From assembly GCA_964597315.1 (NCBI GenBank), contig CAZQXD010000003.1:1-64000 (forward strand): a DNA stretch of 64,000 bases. The letters run 5' to 3'. Shown one piece after another: positions 50,856 to 59,325 of this stretch (its first letter is position 1; the number at the start of each line of letters is the position of its first letter). The DNA comes from CAZQXD01 sp964597315 (GTDB lineage Bacteria; Pseudomonadota; Gammaproteobacteria; Competibacterales; Competibacteraceae). The notes under the pieces were generated by a model, which saw only the letters and a list, made by a program, of their open reading frames with translations, was not told the origin of the DNA and ran no database searches. The position numbers and the translations under genes were made by a program.

Positions 50856-51796
50856 ATGTTCTCCTCCAACCGCGCCAGTACAGCTTTGAGGCTCTCATCC
50901 AAGGGGGCGCTGGCCGCCAGATCTCGTCCCCCTAGGCGCAAAACCAGGCTGTGGGCGTGAAGAAACAATCGCTTGAGTCCGAGCGTTCCCAGGCGACGGT
51001 TAAAGTCGGTATCCCCGTATTTGTCATCCCCGGCGATGGGATAGCCCAGATGGGCGGCGTGGACCCGGATCTGATGGGTGCGACCGGTGAGAATCCGTAC
51101 CTCCATCAGCGATGCCCCAGACAGACGCTGGATCAGCCTGAAGCGACTTACTGCGGGCTTGCCGTTTTCGTCAACCCTGACCATCCGTTCACCCCCTTGG
51201 AGCATGTTCTTTCGCAGGGGCAAGTTGATCTCCCGCTCCCCCATCTGCCAGTCGCCTTTGACCAGAGCCAGATAACGCTTGTCCGTATCGACGCCGCCCA
51301 GAGCTTGCTGTACGGCGCGCAGGGCGCCGGGGGTTTTGGCCAGCACCAGGCAGCCACTGGTCTCCCGGTCCAAGCGATGGGCCAACTCCAGAAACTCGTC
51401 GGCTGGCCGGGAAGCGCGCAGGGCTTCGATCACCCCTACATCCACGCCGCTGCCCTTATGCACCGCCACCCCCGAGGGTTTGTCCAGCACCATCACCTCC
51501 CGATCTTCCAGCAGCACCGCCTCGGCCAACCGCTCCCGCAGGGCCTGGGATGGTCGAGCTGGCTCGGCGCCGCCGGTGCGCAAGGGAGGGATGCGAACCA
51601 CGTCGCCCACCCGCAGCCGGTAATCGGGTCGAATTCGACCGCTGTTCACCCGCACCTCACCCTTGCGCAGGATGCGGTAGATCAAGGTGCGGGGAACTCC
51701 CTTGAGGGTTCGCGTCAGAAAATTATCGATGCGCTGGCCCTCATGATGGTCGGTCACTGCCAACAAACGGGCCTTGGGGGGGTCGGAGGCTGTCAT
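50852..51796 (-). CDS. rluC: 23S rRNA pseudouridine synthase (955/2504/2580)
   Basis: 314 residues from the ATG at 51796; upstream frame to 51874 has no homology. An S4 domain at the N-terminus (GQRIDNFLTRTLKGVPRTLIYRILRKGEVRVNSGR) is followed by the RluA-type catalytic domain with Asp in AHRLDRETSGCLVLAKT and the end motif ILTGRTHQIRVHAAHLGYPIAGDDKYG. It modifies three uridines of 23S rRNA. It is divergent from rne, as in other gammaproteobacteria. Confidence 0.94.
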   Translation of the reverse strand: MTASDPPKARLLAVTDHHEGQRIDNFLTRTLKGVPRTLIYRILRKGEVRVNSGRIRPDYRLRVGDVVRIPPLRTGGAEPARPSQALRERLAEAVLLEDREVMVLDKPSGVAVHKGSGVDVGVIEALRASRPADEFLELAHRLDRETSGCLVLAKTPGALRAVQQALGGVDTDKRYLALVKGDWQMGEREINLPLRKNMLQGGERMVRVDENGKPAVSRFRLIQRLSGASLMEVRILTGRTHQIRVHAAHLGYPIAGDDKYGDTDFNRRLGTLGLKRLFLHAHSLVLRLGGRDLAASAPLDESLKAVLARLEENI

Positions 51797-52156
51797 GACA
51801 TAGGATAATATCAGCTTGCCGAGCCAATTGAAGCCGCTTGACTTGACTGCTATATTACAACTCGTTGTCGCCACCGGACCAAAGCGTTACTCCGGTTTTC
51901 TGATGACATCGATTTTCTGACACTCGCCGACTGTCGGCGGATGTCAAAGGGTTTTAACATCGCTCAACCCTAAAGCCAGAGCGATGCCAAGCCGCGCTCC
52001 CGTGCCCGTTGCCTTGGCGCAGACGCGTACGTTGGGTTCCGAACCACCGCTCTAATCTGCGGCCGCCGTTCCCCCCCGTCCTCCCTGCTCCTGGCCATCA
52101 GACCGGCGACAATACCGTGCAACGGAACAGGGTCGAGCGCCGGAGTCAATCAGTCG
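51797..52156 (+). promoter_or_regulatory. Long 5' leader and promoter region of rne
   Basis: 360 bases without a gene between rluC and rne. A sigma70-like pair TTGAAG (51828-51833), 17 bases, TATATT (51851-51856) points toward rne and predicts a start near 51863 and a leader of about 290 bases. The leader can form stem-loops at 51918-51946 and 51986-52018. RNase E is known to control its own message through a long structured leader in E. coli, so similar autoregulation is likely here. The start codon of rne has GGAG about 11 bases upstream. Confidence 0.5.
51918..51946 (+). other. Strong stem-loop in rne leader
   Basis: TGACA pairs with TGTCA and, after one mismatch, TCGCCGA pairs with TCGGCGG (one wobble), closing a 3-base loop. 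This 12-pair hairpin lies about 55 bases after the predicted rne start and is followed by AAAGGGTTTTAA. It is a candidate element for RNase E autoregulation; a second hairpin (GCCAAG...CTTGGC) lies at 51986-52018. Confidence 0.5.
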
Positions 52157-55100
52157 ATGAAACGCATGCTGATCAACGCAACTCAGCAGGAGGAGTTGCG
52201 TGTTGCCCTTGTGGACGGGCAAAAACTCTACGACCTGGATATCGAGACCCCTAGCCGGGAACAAAAAAAATCCAACGTCTACAAAGGCCGCGTTACCCGC
52301 ATCGAACCCAGCCTGGAAGCTGCTTTCGTGGACTATGGCGCCGAGCGCCACGGCTTTCTGCCCTTCAAGGAAATCAATCGCGGTTATTTCGATCCTCAAG
52401 CCGTCGGCGAGGGGGGGCGTCCGTCCATCAAGGAGGCCATCAAGGAAGGTCAGGAAATTGTCATTCAGGTAGAAAAAGAAGAACGGGGCAACAAGGGCGC
52501 GGCCCTGACCACCTTCATTAGCCTGGCTGGGCGCTATCTGGTGCTGATGCCCAATAACCCCCGGGCCGGGGGCGTGTCCCGGCGCATCGAAGGGGAGGAC
52601 CGCCAGGAAATCCGGGAGGCCATGAGCAACTTGGATATTCCCGAGGGCATGGGGTTAATCGTGCGCACCGCCGGAGTGGGCCGCTCCACCGAGGACTTGC
52701 AATGGGATCTGGACTACCTATTACAGCTCTGGAAGTCCATCGAAGGGGCCTCGGCCCAAAAAAAAGCCCCGTTTCTGATCTACCAGGAAAGCAACATCAT
52801 CATCCGCGCCCTGCGCGACTATTTGCGCGTGGACATCGGCGAAGTGCTGGTGGACAACGAATCGGTCTGTCAGCAGGCCCGTGATTTCATGCAGCAGGTC
52901 ATGCCCCAGAACCTGCCCAAGCTGAAACTCTATCAGGACAACACCCCGCTGTTCACCCGCTACCAGATTGAGTCCCAGATCGAGACCGCCTATCAGCGGG
53001 AGGTCAGCCTGCCCTCCGGTGGCGCTATTGTTATCGACTACACCGAAGCCCTGGTATCCATCGACATCAACTCCGCCCGGGCTACTAAGGGCAGCGATAT
53101 TGAAGAAACGGCTCTGAACACCAACCTGGAGGCCGCCGATGAAATCGCCCGGCAATTGCGGCTGCGAGATTTAGGTGGGCTGATCGTCATCGACTTCATC
53201 GACATGGCGGCGGCGCGCAATCAGCGGGAAGTGGAAAACCGCCTGCGAGAGCTTCTGAAAGTAGACCGCGCCCGGGTGCAGTTGAGCCGCATATCCCGCT
53301 TTGGGTTGCTGGAAATGTCCCGCCAGCGGCTGCGCCCTTCCCTGGATGAGGCCAGCCATGTGATCTGTCCACGCTGCACCGGGCAAGGCACCATCCGCGG
53401 CGTCCAGTCCCTGGCCCTATCGGTGCTGCGCCTGATCGAAGAAGAGGCCATGAAAGACCGAACCGGCCGGGTTGTCGCCCAGTTGCCGATCAAGGTGGCC
53501 ACCTTTCTGCTCAATGAAAAACGCGACGCGGTGCAGGCTACTCAGGCGCGCCACAAGGTGGACGTGGTCATCGTTCCCAACGAGACCCTAGAGACGCCCC
53601 AGTTCCAACTGGAGCGCAAGCGCATTGATGAACTGCCGACCCTGGCTGAGACCAGCTACAATCTGGCGGTGCGTCACGAAGACCAGGATGAGGGCAAACC
53701 TGCGGCGCCGGTGACGGTGGAGGAACCCGCAGTGAGAACCATCACGCCCACTACCCCGGCGCCGCAAGCGTCCGCTCCAGCCCCCGGCCAGTCCGTCGAA
53801 AAAAATCCCGGGTTTCTCAAGTGGCTGTGGAGCAATCTTTTCGATCACGCGGAGGCCGAGTCCAGCCAGCGGGAGACTCCCCCCAGCCGGAGTCAACACG
53901 CCCGCCCCGCCCGGCGCTCGGCCGATGCCGGTCAGGCGGGTGGTCGCCAGGACCGTGGGTCCCGACGCCAGGACGCGGAACGCAGCGGCGCAAGCTCTCC
54001 GGTACATGAACGACCGGCCCAGGAACGTTCGGAACCGGCGGCCACCACCGAAGCACCCTCTACCACGGCTACCACCGATGAGACCAATCCCAGCCGCAGC
54101 AACCGCCGTGGGCGTCGCGGGGGACGACGGCGGCGCAAAACCGAAACCGGCCAGGACGCGGGACAAGCCGTCGCCGATAGCCCGGCAACCCCAGAACCGA
54201 TTGCCGGACAGGCCGACGCCAAGGACACCAGCGCCAAGACGGCCCCTTCCCCAAAAGCCACTGTGCCCGAAACCGGGCCGCGGCTGCTCAACGGCCGCCG
54301 GGTACGCAACGGTCGGCCACGCCGCACTCTGGAGACCTGGTCCGATGGCGACGATCAGGCCGCCAAGGCCATGCCTGCTGGGGTGGCGGACGATCAGGCC
54401 CCGCCTGCTCAATCCCCTGACACCACCGAGCCAGCCTCGAACAATGGCGCCCCCCTCGAACCCTTGACCGACATCCGGTCGTCGACCGCTGGGGACGGGA
54501 GCCAGGAAACAGCTGCTGTCGCCACGGACACCCCGCCAAACGTCATTCCCGAAACCGCCAAGCCCCAGGCCGAGATGCCATCTCAAGCGCCGGAACCCCA
54601 GACCGAGATGCCATCTCAAGCGCCGGAACCCCAGACCGAGATGCCATCTCAAGCGCCGGAACCCCAGGCCGAGATGCCATCTCAAGCGCCGGAACCCCAG
54701 GCCGAGATGCCATCTCAAGGGCAAGACGAACGCGCCGCGCTCCAGGACGTTTCCACCCAACCGCCCCAGCCGCTCTTGGCGGGGGACACGGTGGACCAGC
54801 GGGAACAGCTTCCCGAGCCGACGGATCAAGCCGCGTCCGAAGCAGCCGATGTCTTGCCACCCGGGAGCGGGGCGGCGCCCACAGAGGCGGCGGATGTGGA
54901 GATGTCGGCATCCCCGGCGCCAGCCGCCGATTCTATACCCACCTCCAGCGACCGCCACGAACACATCGACGCCGCGCCACCAGTGGCCGAGACCCCGCTG
55001 CCCCAGAGGGAACAGTCGGCGACCGTGGACACACCGGACCAAGCGCCGACCGAAGCCGATAACGCCGCTCAACCGCCCACCGACAGCGACCGGCAACCCG

Positions 55101-55294
55101 AGACCGTTCAGACCCAGGAGCCGACCGAAACGAAGGAGCAGAGTGAGGGCGCGGACGCAAATGATAACGACGCAGCCAAGCCGACTCCCCGACCGAGGCG
55201 CCGCCGCGCCCGGAGCGGTCAACGCAAATCCCAAGAGACCGCATCGATTGAGGAAACTCCGTCACCCGACGAATCGGAGACTCCAGAACGTTAA
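52157..55294 (+). CDS. rne: Ribonuclease E
   Basis: A 1045-residue endoribonuclease and degradosome scaffold. The catalytic N-terminal half is well conserved: MKRMLINATQQEELRVALVDG, the S1 domain with EPSLEAAFVDYGAERHGFLP, catalytic aspartates in VSIDINSARATKG and GGLIVIDFIDM, and the zinc-link CPRCTGQGTIRG. From about residue 510 the chain is low complexity and disordered, with Arg-rich RNA-binding patches (SNRRGRRGGRRRRK near 640 and PRPRRRRARSGQ near the end). It also has five 11-residue repeats near 800-855. The acidic, Pro/Glu/Ala-rich tail is typical but long. Confidence 0.96.
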   Translation: MKRMLINATQQEELRVALVDGQKLYDLDIETPSREQKKSNVYKGRVTRIEPSLEAAFVDYGAERHGFLPFKEINRGYFDPQAVGEGGRPSIKEAIKEGQEIVIQVEKEERGNKGAALTTFISLAGRYLVLMPNNPRAGGVSRRIEGEDRQEIREAMSNLDIPEGMGLIVRTAGVGRSTEDLQWDLDYLLQLWKSIEGASAQKKAPFLIYQESNIIIRALRDYLRVDIGEVLVDNESVCQQARDFMQQVMPQNLPKLKLYQDNTPLFTRYQIESQIETAYQREVSLPSGGAIVIDYTEALVSIDINSARATKGSDIEETALNTNLEAADEIARQLRLRDLGGLIVIDFIDMAAARNQREVENRLRELLKVDRARVQLSRISRFGLLEMSRQRLRPSLDEASHVICPRCTGQGTIRGVQSLALSVLRLIEEEAMKDRTGRVVAQLPIKVATFLLNEKRDAVQATQARHKVDVVIVPNETLETPQFQLERKRIDELPTLAETSYNLAVRHEDQDEGKPAAPVTVEEPAVRTITPTTPAPQASAPAPGQSVEKNPGFLKWLWSNLFDHAEAESSQRETPPSRSQHARPARRSADAGQAGGRQDRGSRRQDAERSGASSPVHERPAQERSEPAATTEAPSTTATTDETNPSRSNRRGRRGGRRRRKTETGQDAGQAVADSPATPEPIAGQADAKDTSAKTAPSPKATVPETGPRLLNGRRVRNGRPRRTLETWSDGDDQAAKAMPAGVADDQAPPAQSPDTTEPASNNGAPLEPLTDIRSSTAGDGSQETAAVATDTPPNVIPETAKPQAEMPSQAPEPQTEMPSQAPEPQTEMPSQAPEPQAEMPSQAPEPQAEMPSQGQDERAALQDVSTQPPQPLLAGDTVDQREQLPEPTDQAASEAADVLPPGSGAAPTEAADVEMSASPAPAADSIPTSSDRHEHIDAAPPVAETPLPQREQSATVDTPDQAPTEADNAAQPPTDSDRQPETVQTQEPTETKEQSEGADANDNDAAKPTPRPRRRRARSGQRKSQETASIEETPSPDESETPER
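54557..54721 (+). repeat. Tandem 33-base repeats inside rne
   Basis: Five near-identical copies of a 33-base unit encoding PQ(A/T)EMPSQAPE in the disordered tail of RNase E. Copies differ mainly by GCC/ACC in one codon, so they are recent duplications likely to vary in number between strains. Confidence 0.9.
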
Positions 55295-55302
55295 TACCGA
55301 TA

Positions 55303-55324
55303 CCCCCTCTGGGCGGGCAGGGGG
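55303..55324. terminator. Hairpin between convergent rne and tyrosine phosphatase genes
   Basis: CCCCCT (55303-55308) can pair with AGGGGG (55319-55324) across a 10-base loop, between the two stop codons. No T run follows on either strand, so it is at best a weak bidirectional terminator or a 3'-end stabilising hairpin. Confidence 0.3.
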
Positions 55325-55334
55325 GGGTTAGGGG

Positions 55335-55814
55335 CTAAAGTCCGTACCGTTCCCGCAGGTGGGCCAACAGCCCCTGGGACGCCTCTTCGATAAGATCCAA
55401 GACCCGATCAAAACCTCGCAACCCGCCATAGTAAGGATCGGGCACCTCCCGCTCCGGCAGATGCGGGGCATAGTCCATCAAGAGGCCGATTTTGTCCCGC
55501 TGTTCATCGGTGACCGCCATGGCAAACAACTGCTCATAGTTGTCCCGGTCCATGGCCAGCAGATAATCGAACTCATTGAGGTCTTCCAGCTCCACTCGCC
55601 GGGTGCGCAACCGACTGAGGTCGGCGCCGCGAAGAATCGCGGCCTCCTGGCTGCGCCGATCCGGCGGTGCGCCCCCATGATGGGCGTGGATCCCCGCCGA
55701 ATCCACGTGGATCTTGTCGGCTAGGTCGGAATCCTCCAGCAGGCGCCGAAACACACCCTCTGCGGTGGGGGAGCGGCAGATGTTAGCCATGCATACAAAT
55801 AGTATTTTTACCAC
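55335..55814 (-). CDS. Low-molecular-weight protein tyrosine phosphatase
   Basis: 159 residues from a GTG at 55814, which fits the family start right before KILFVCMANICRSPTAEGVF. In-frame ATGs at 55919 and 55955 would add a non-homologous stretch. The P-loop CX5R is CMANICR, with Ala in place of the usual Gly. The general acid loop is VPDPYYGG with Asp. Such phosphatases often act on BY-kinases of exopolysaccharide systems; a link to the kinase at 3105-4034 is possible but not shown. In Pseudomonas the same position between kdsB and rne holds this gene followed by murB, which is absent here. Confidence 0.9.
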   Translation of the reverse strand: MVKILFVCMANICRSPTAEGVFRRLLEDSDLADKIHVDSAGIHAHHGGAPPDRRSQEAAILRGADLSRLRTRRVELEDLNEFDYLLAMDRDNYEQLFAMAVTDEQRDKIGLLMDYAPHLPEREVPDPYYGGLRGFDRVLDLIEEASQGLLAHLRERYGL

Positions 55815-55920
55815 AGCCGTCTCTTTATTAGCTTTTGGCCCGTTTCGGGCAGGCTTGAAAAACAGCCGTCCTGGGCCAAACTGGAACAGTTCCGACCAGT
55901 TCAAGGGATAGCCTCTCATC

Positions 55921-56196
55921 GTGTCAATTGATTCCAAACAATTCGCCCGGCTCATCGGCCGGCATCTCGACTACCAGGGGCATTCCTGCCGAATCATCGA
56001 GTTCCTAGATGACGGCCCGTACCTAGTCCTAGAAGACAGCGGCCCGGAAAAAACCATCCAGGCCGACCAATACGGCGACGCCCGTCGTCGGGTTGCCAGG
56101 ACCTTCACCGTGCCGGTGTTCAACGTCCGTGGCGATGCCTTGAACCCGACCCTGGAAGGACTGGAGGCACTACTGTCCAATCTTCCGGCGGACTAA
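55921..56196 (+). CDS. Small conserved hypothetical protein
   Basis: A 91-residue protein starting at a GTG, divergent from the tyrosine phosphatase and overlapping the kdsB stop by 4 bases on the opposite strand. Sequence features: FARLIGRHLDYQGHSCRIIEFLDDGPYLVLED, then a basic QADQYGDARRRVARTFTVPVF and a short C-terminal helix. It looks like a small all-beta fold. I do not recognise a named family. Codon use matches the flanks and the composition is protein-like, so I regard it as real. Confidence 0.7.
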   Translation: MSIDSKQFARLIGRHLDYQGHSCRIIEFLDDGPYLVLEDSGPEKTIQADQYGDARRRVARTFTVPVFNVRGDALNPTLEGLEALLSNLPAD

Positions 56197-56954
56197 GCCC
56201 CCGCCAGCAGCCCCTTCACCCGTTCCAGATCCCCCTCCGTATCTACCCCCTGAGGCGGCGGCTCGGCGGTTTCCCGCACATAGATGCGAATACCGTTCCA
56301 CAACGCCCGCAGTTGCTCCAGGGACTCCGCCTGCTCCAGGGGGCAGGGTGGCAGGCCAGGATAACGACGCAGCACTCTGGCCCGGTAGGCGTATAGACCG
56401 GCATGACGCAGCCAGCGTATGTCCGCAGGTAAGGAGCGTCGATCCCCAGCGAAACCCTCCCGATGCCAGGGGATGGGCGCGCGGCTGAAATACAGAGCGT
56501 AACCCTGGGCGTCGATAACCACTTTGACTACGTTGGGGTCGAACAACTCGCGGTCGCTGAGAATGCGGCTGCACATCGTGGCTATATCGGCTTGGGGGTG
56601 GTTTTCCAGATCCTCGGCCACCTGGCGCAGCAATGCCGAGGGCATCAACGGCTCGTCCCCTTGCAGATTGACCACGATGGCCTCATCCGGCCAACCCAGG
56701 GCCGCAGCCAGCTCCGCCAAACGATCCGTGCCCGAGACGTGGTGAGCCGCAGTCATTGCGACCCGGGCGCCAAAGGCTTCGGCGGCCTCGCGGATTCGCG
56801 GATCGTCGGTGGCGATGACCACCTCATCGGCGCCGCTGGCCATGGCCTTCTCCCAAACGTATTCGAGCATGACCCGGCCATGAATGGGGCGCAGTGGCTT
56901 GCCGGGCAACCGGGTGGAGGCAAAACGGGCTGGAATGGCCACCTTAAAGCCCAT
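56193..56954 (-). CDS. kdsB: 3-deoxy-manno-octulosonate cytidylyltransferase
   Basis: 253 residues with IPARFASTRLPGKPLRPI at the N-terminus, VIATDDPRI, NLQGDEPLMP (metal-binding Asp), YFSRAPIPWHREG, HAGLYAYRARVLRRYPGLPPCPLEQAESLEQLRAL and a final GVDTEGDLERV. It activates Kdo as CMP-Kdo for lipopolysaccharide. It follows ycaR by 3 bases in the lpxK-ycaR-kdsB string. Confidence 0.96.
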   Translation of the reverse strand: MGFKVAIPARFASTRLPGKPLRPIHGRVMLEYVWEKAMASGADEVVIATDDPRIREAAEAFGARVAMTAAHHVSGTDRLAELAAALGWPDEAIVVNLQGDEPLMPSALLRQVAEDLENHPQADIATMCSRILSDRELFDPNVVKVVIDAQGYALYFSRAPIPWHREGFAGDRRSLPADIRWLRHAGLYAYRARVLRRYPGLPPCPLEQAESLEQLRALWNGIRIYVRETAEPPPQGVDTEGDLERVKGLLAGA

Positions 56955-56957
56955 GGC

Positions 56958-57137
56958 TCAGCGTACCTCGTCATCGGCCAGGGGGCGGGCCTCGGCCTCT
57001 AGCATCAGGGGGATGCCATCTCGGATGGGATAAGCCAGACGGCTGGCCATGCAGACCAACTCCTGGCGATCTTTGTTGTAGGTCAGTGGAGCCTTGGATA
57101 CCGGGCAGACCAGAATATCCAGCAGTTTTTTGTCCAT
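56958..57137 (-). CDS. ycaR: Trm112/UPF0434 family protein YcaR
   Basis: A 59-residue gene too short to stand out: ATG at 57137, stop at 56958. The product begins MDKKLLDILVCPVSKAPLTY and contains LVCMASRLAYPIRDGIPLML, the UPF0434 signature (LLDILVCPxCKGPL, LAYPIRDGIPVML). The second Cys of the CPxC motif is Ser here. It sits between lpxK and kdsB, its conserved place, with 12 and 3 bases spacing. Confidence 0.93.
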   Translation of the reverse strand: MDKKLLDILVCPVSKAPLTYNKDRQELVCMASRLAYPIRDGIPLMLEAEARPLADDEVR

Positions 57138-57149
57138 CGTCGTTCTCGC

Positions 57150-58136
57150 TCAGATGCGTTGCCGACAGGCATCTAGCCGAGCCAGCAAGCGGGTTTCGAA
57201 GTCAGGGTCCAGTTCGGCCCTTACCGGCAGGTACCATGCCCGCCCAGGCGCTAAGCCTTGACATTTTACCGCATCCTTCTCGGTCATCAGTATTGGCCGG
57301 TCATCGCCGAAATCCAGGTCGGCGGCCCTGAAAGAATAATGGTCTGGAAACGGGTGTTCCAGTAACTCCAGGCCCTGCGCCCGCAGGCTATGGAAGAACC
57401 GGGCCGGGTGGCCGATGCCGGCCACGGCGCGCACCTGTCCTCCCCGAAACGCCGTCAGGGGCCGGGGCGGCTCGGAACCGTCCACTGGCAGGACAGTGTC
57501 TCCCTTCAGCCTCATCAGGTACTCTCCCGGCTGGGCCGCACCATTGCCCACCACGAAATCCACCTCGGCCAGGCGCGACGGCGGCTCCCGTAGCGGCCCG
57601 GCCGGCAGACACCAGCCGTTGCCCAAACGCCGCAATCCATCCACCACCACAATTTCCATATCCCGCTCCAGGGCATAGTGTTGCAAGCCGTCATCGGAGA
57701 GCAACAGGTCACAGGGTTGCGACTTCAGCAAGGCCGCAGCGGCGGCGGGACGATCAGGCCCCACCACCACCGGGCAACCGCAGCGGCGGGCCAGCAGCAG
57801 CGGCTCATCCCCCACCTCGGTGGGGTCGCTGTCCGGGAACACGGGCCGGGGCCAGTGGCCAGAGCGACCCCCATAACCCCGGCTGACCACGCCCGGCCGA
57901 TAGCCGGCCCCACCCAACAGTTCCACCAGACGGGTAATCAAGGGGGTTTTTCCGGTGCCGCCCACGGTGATATTGCCCACTACCACCACCGGTACCCCAA
58001 CCCGTTGCCGGGGCAGCAAGCCGACTCGATACGCCCGCCGCCGCACCATCGCCACCGCGCGATACAAACGGCCCAGAGGCCATAGAGTCAAGGCGACCGG
58101 GTTGCGGGAGTACCAGCAGTCCTCTAGTCGCGCCAC
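57150..58136 (-). CDS. lpxK: Tetraacyldisaccharide 4'-kinase
   Basis: 328 residues with an N-terminal amphipathic or membrane region, P-loop VVVGNITVGGTGKTPLITRLVELL (about 50-73), SRGYGGRSG, GDEPLLLARRCGCPVVVGPDR, LSDDGLQHYALERDMEIVVVD and FPDHYSFRAADL. It phosphorylates the lipid A disaccharide at the inner membrane. It starts 3 bases after the exbD stop and precedes ycaR. Confidence 0.95.
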   Translation of the reverse strand: MARLEDCWYSRNPVALTLWPLGRLYRAVAMVRRRAYRVGLLPRQRVGVPVVVVGNITVGGTGKTPLITRLVELLGGAGYRPGVVSRGYGGRSGHWPRPVFPDSDPTEVGDEPLLLARRCGCPVVVGPDRPAAAAALLKSQPCDLLLSDDGLQHYALERDMEIVVVDGLRRLGNGWCLPAGPLREPPSRLAEVDFVVGNGAAQPGEYLMRLKGDTVLPVDGSEPPRPLTAFRGGQVRAVAGIGHPARFFHSLRAQGLELLEHPFPDHYSFRAADLDFGDDRPILMTEKDAVKCQGLAPGRAWYLPVRAELDPDFETRLLARLDACRQRI

Positions 58137-58139
58137 AAC

Positions 58140-58553
58140 TTACTCACTAGGCACAGTGGCGATGGCCAGGCGCTCGAAACCCAAGCGGGCGGCCACATCC
58201 ATGGCTGTCACTACCGCCTGATGGGGGGTGAGAGCGTCGGCGCGGATGATAAACGGCAGGTCGCGACGGTCACCGGCATAAGCCAGCAATGCCTTGCGGA
58301 GGGTTTCGGGGTTGGCGTCGTCCAGCACCCGGTCGTTGACCGCGTATCGGCCTTGGGTATCGATGGCCAGTTCCAGCCGCTGTTGTTCCTGGGAGGCCGG
58401 TTCCGCCGTGGCTTGGGGCAGGTCTACCTTGAGTCCAGCCTCCTTGAGAAAGGTGGTGGTGACCATAAAGAAGATCAGCAGCAAAAATACCACGTCGATC
58501 AGGGGAGTGAGATTGATATCCGGTTCGTCCCGGGAACGGGGGCGCAGATTCAT
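58140..58553 (-). CDS. ExbD/TolR family biopolymer transport protein
   Basis: 137 residues: a cytoplasmic start MNLRPRSRDEPDINLTPLIDVVFLLLIFFMVTTTF with the functional Asp in the membrane segment (PLIDVVF), followed by a periplasmic domain. It partners the ExbB-like protein whose gene overlaps its start by 4 bases. In this lpxK-linked position the pair is conserved in gammaproteobacteria; it powers an energy-transducing outer-membrane function, but the partner is not identified here. Confidence 0.92.
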   Translation of the reverse strand: MNLRPRSRDEPDINLTPLIDVVFLLLIFFMVTTTFLKEAGLKVDLPQATAEPASQEQQRLELAIDTQGRYAVNDRVLDDANPETLRKALLAYAGDRRDLPFIIRADALTPHQAVVTAMDVAARLGFERLAIATVPSE

Positions 58554-59218
58554 GGCGTCGCCTCCGGCTCGGTCGTCGTCTCCCCCTCTAGGACTATTTC
58601 AGCACTGCGCCTGTCACTATGCACCAGGTCCACTAATAGCATGGCCTCCTGCTCCATGCTCACCACCAATTCGTCCACCCGGCCCCGGAAATAGCGGTAG
58701 AACAACAAACTGGGAATGGCTACGGTCAGGCCGGCGGCGGTGGTGATCAGGGCCTTGGAGATACCGCCAGCCAGAATCTGGCTATCGCCGCTGCCATGCA
58801 CCGAGATGACGTTGAACACCTCGATCATACCGAATACCGTTCCCAGCAGGCCCAGCAGGGGGGTGATGGCGGCGATAGTGCCCAGGGTATTAAGAAACCG
58901 CTCCAGTTCATGAACCACATGTCGGCCAGCATCCTCGATGCTCTCCTTGACGATCTCTCGACGCCGGAAACGGTTGGTCAGGGCGGTGGCGACGATGCGC
59001 CCCAAAGGGGAGCGGGCCACCAGGGCGTCCAGATTGGTCTGGGTGACCTTCCCCCCCTTGGCCCAATGGCGCAGTTCGGTCACTAACTTTCGAGGCAACA
59101 CCCGGCCCCGACGCAGCGCCCAAAACCGTTCCAGTATGATGGCCAACGCCACCACCGAGCAGGCCAGAATCGGCAACATCAGCCAGCCTCCGGCTTTGAT
59201 CAGTTCCAAGCCCAGCAC
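58550..59218 (-). CDS. ExbB/TolQ/MotA family proton channel protein (start region doubtful)
   Basis: About 222 residues from a GTG at 59218; the family start lies near LELIKAGGWLMLPILACSVVALAIILERFWALR. The MotA/TolQ/ExbB region contains GTIAAITPLLGLLGTVFGMIEVFNV and ISKALITTAAGLTVAIPSLLFYRYF. The start is odd: a perfect AAGGAG-N6-ATG lies at 59238-59236 but is out of frame, reading 12 codons to a stop. One extra G in the six-G run at 59222-59227 would join it to the ExbB frame. The open frame further up to 59365 is inside comEC and lacks homology. Confidence 0.88.
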   Translation of the reverse strand: MLGLELIKAGGWLMLPILACSVVALAIILERFWALRRGRVLPRKLVTELRHWAKGGKVTQTNLDALVARSPLGRIVATALTNRFRRREIVKESIEDAGRHVVHELERFLNTLGTIAAITPLLGLLGTVFGMIEVFNVISVHGSGDSQILAGGISKALITTAAGLTVAIPSLLFYRYFRGRVDELVVSMEQEAMLLVDLVHSDRRSAEIVLEGETTTEPEATP

Positions 59219-59325
59219 AGGCCCCCCTTTTCCACCATGATAAACTCCTTTGTAATTGTAACCGTTTCGGACCAGCCGCACGCGCCGGGCATCGCCGCTT
59301 CCGATCGGCGGCGGATGCCGGTTTC

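Noticed and set aside
54557..54721. Direct repeats as a CRISPR array
   Set aside because: Units are adjacent without spacers and encode an in-frame peptide repeat of RNase E.
53588..55234. 548-codon open frame antisense to the rne 3' half
   Set aside because: It is the mirror of a GC-rich, repeat-containing coding region; its product is a Gly/Arg/Leu-rich repeat of the RNase E tail with no domain, and rne is certain.
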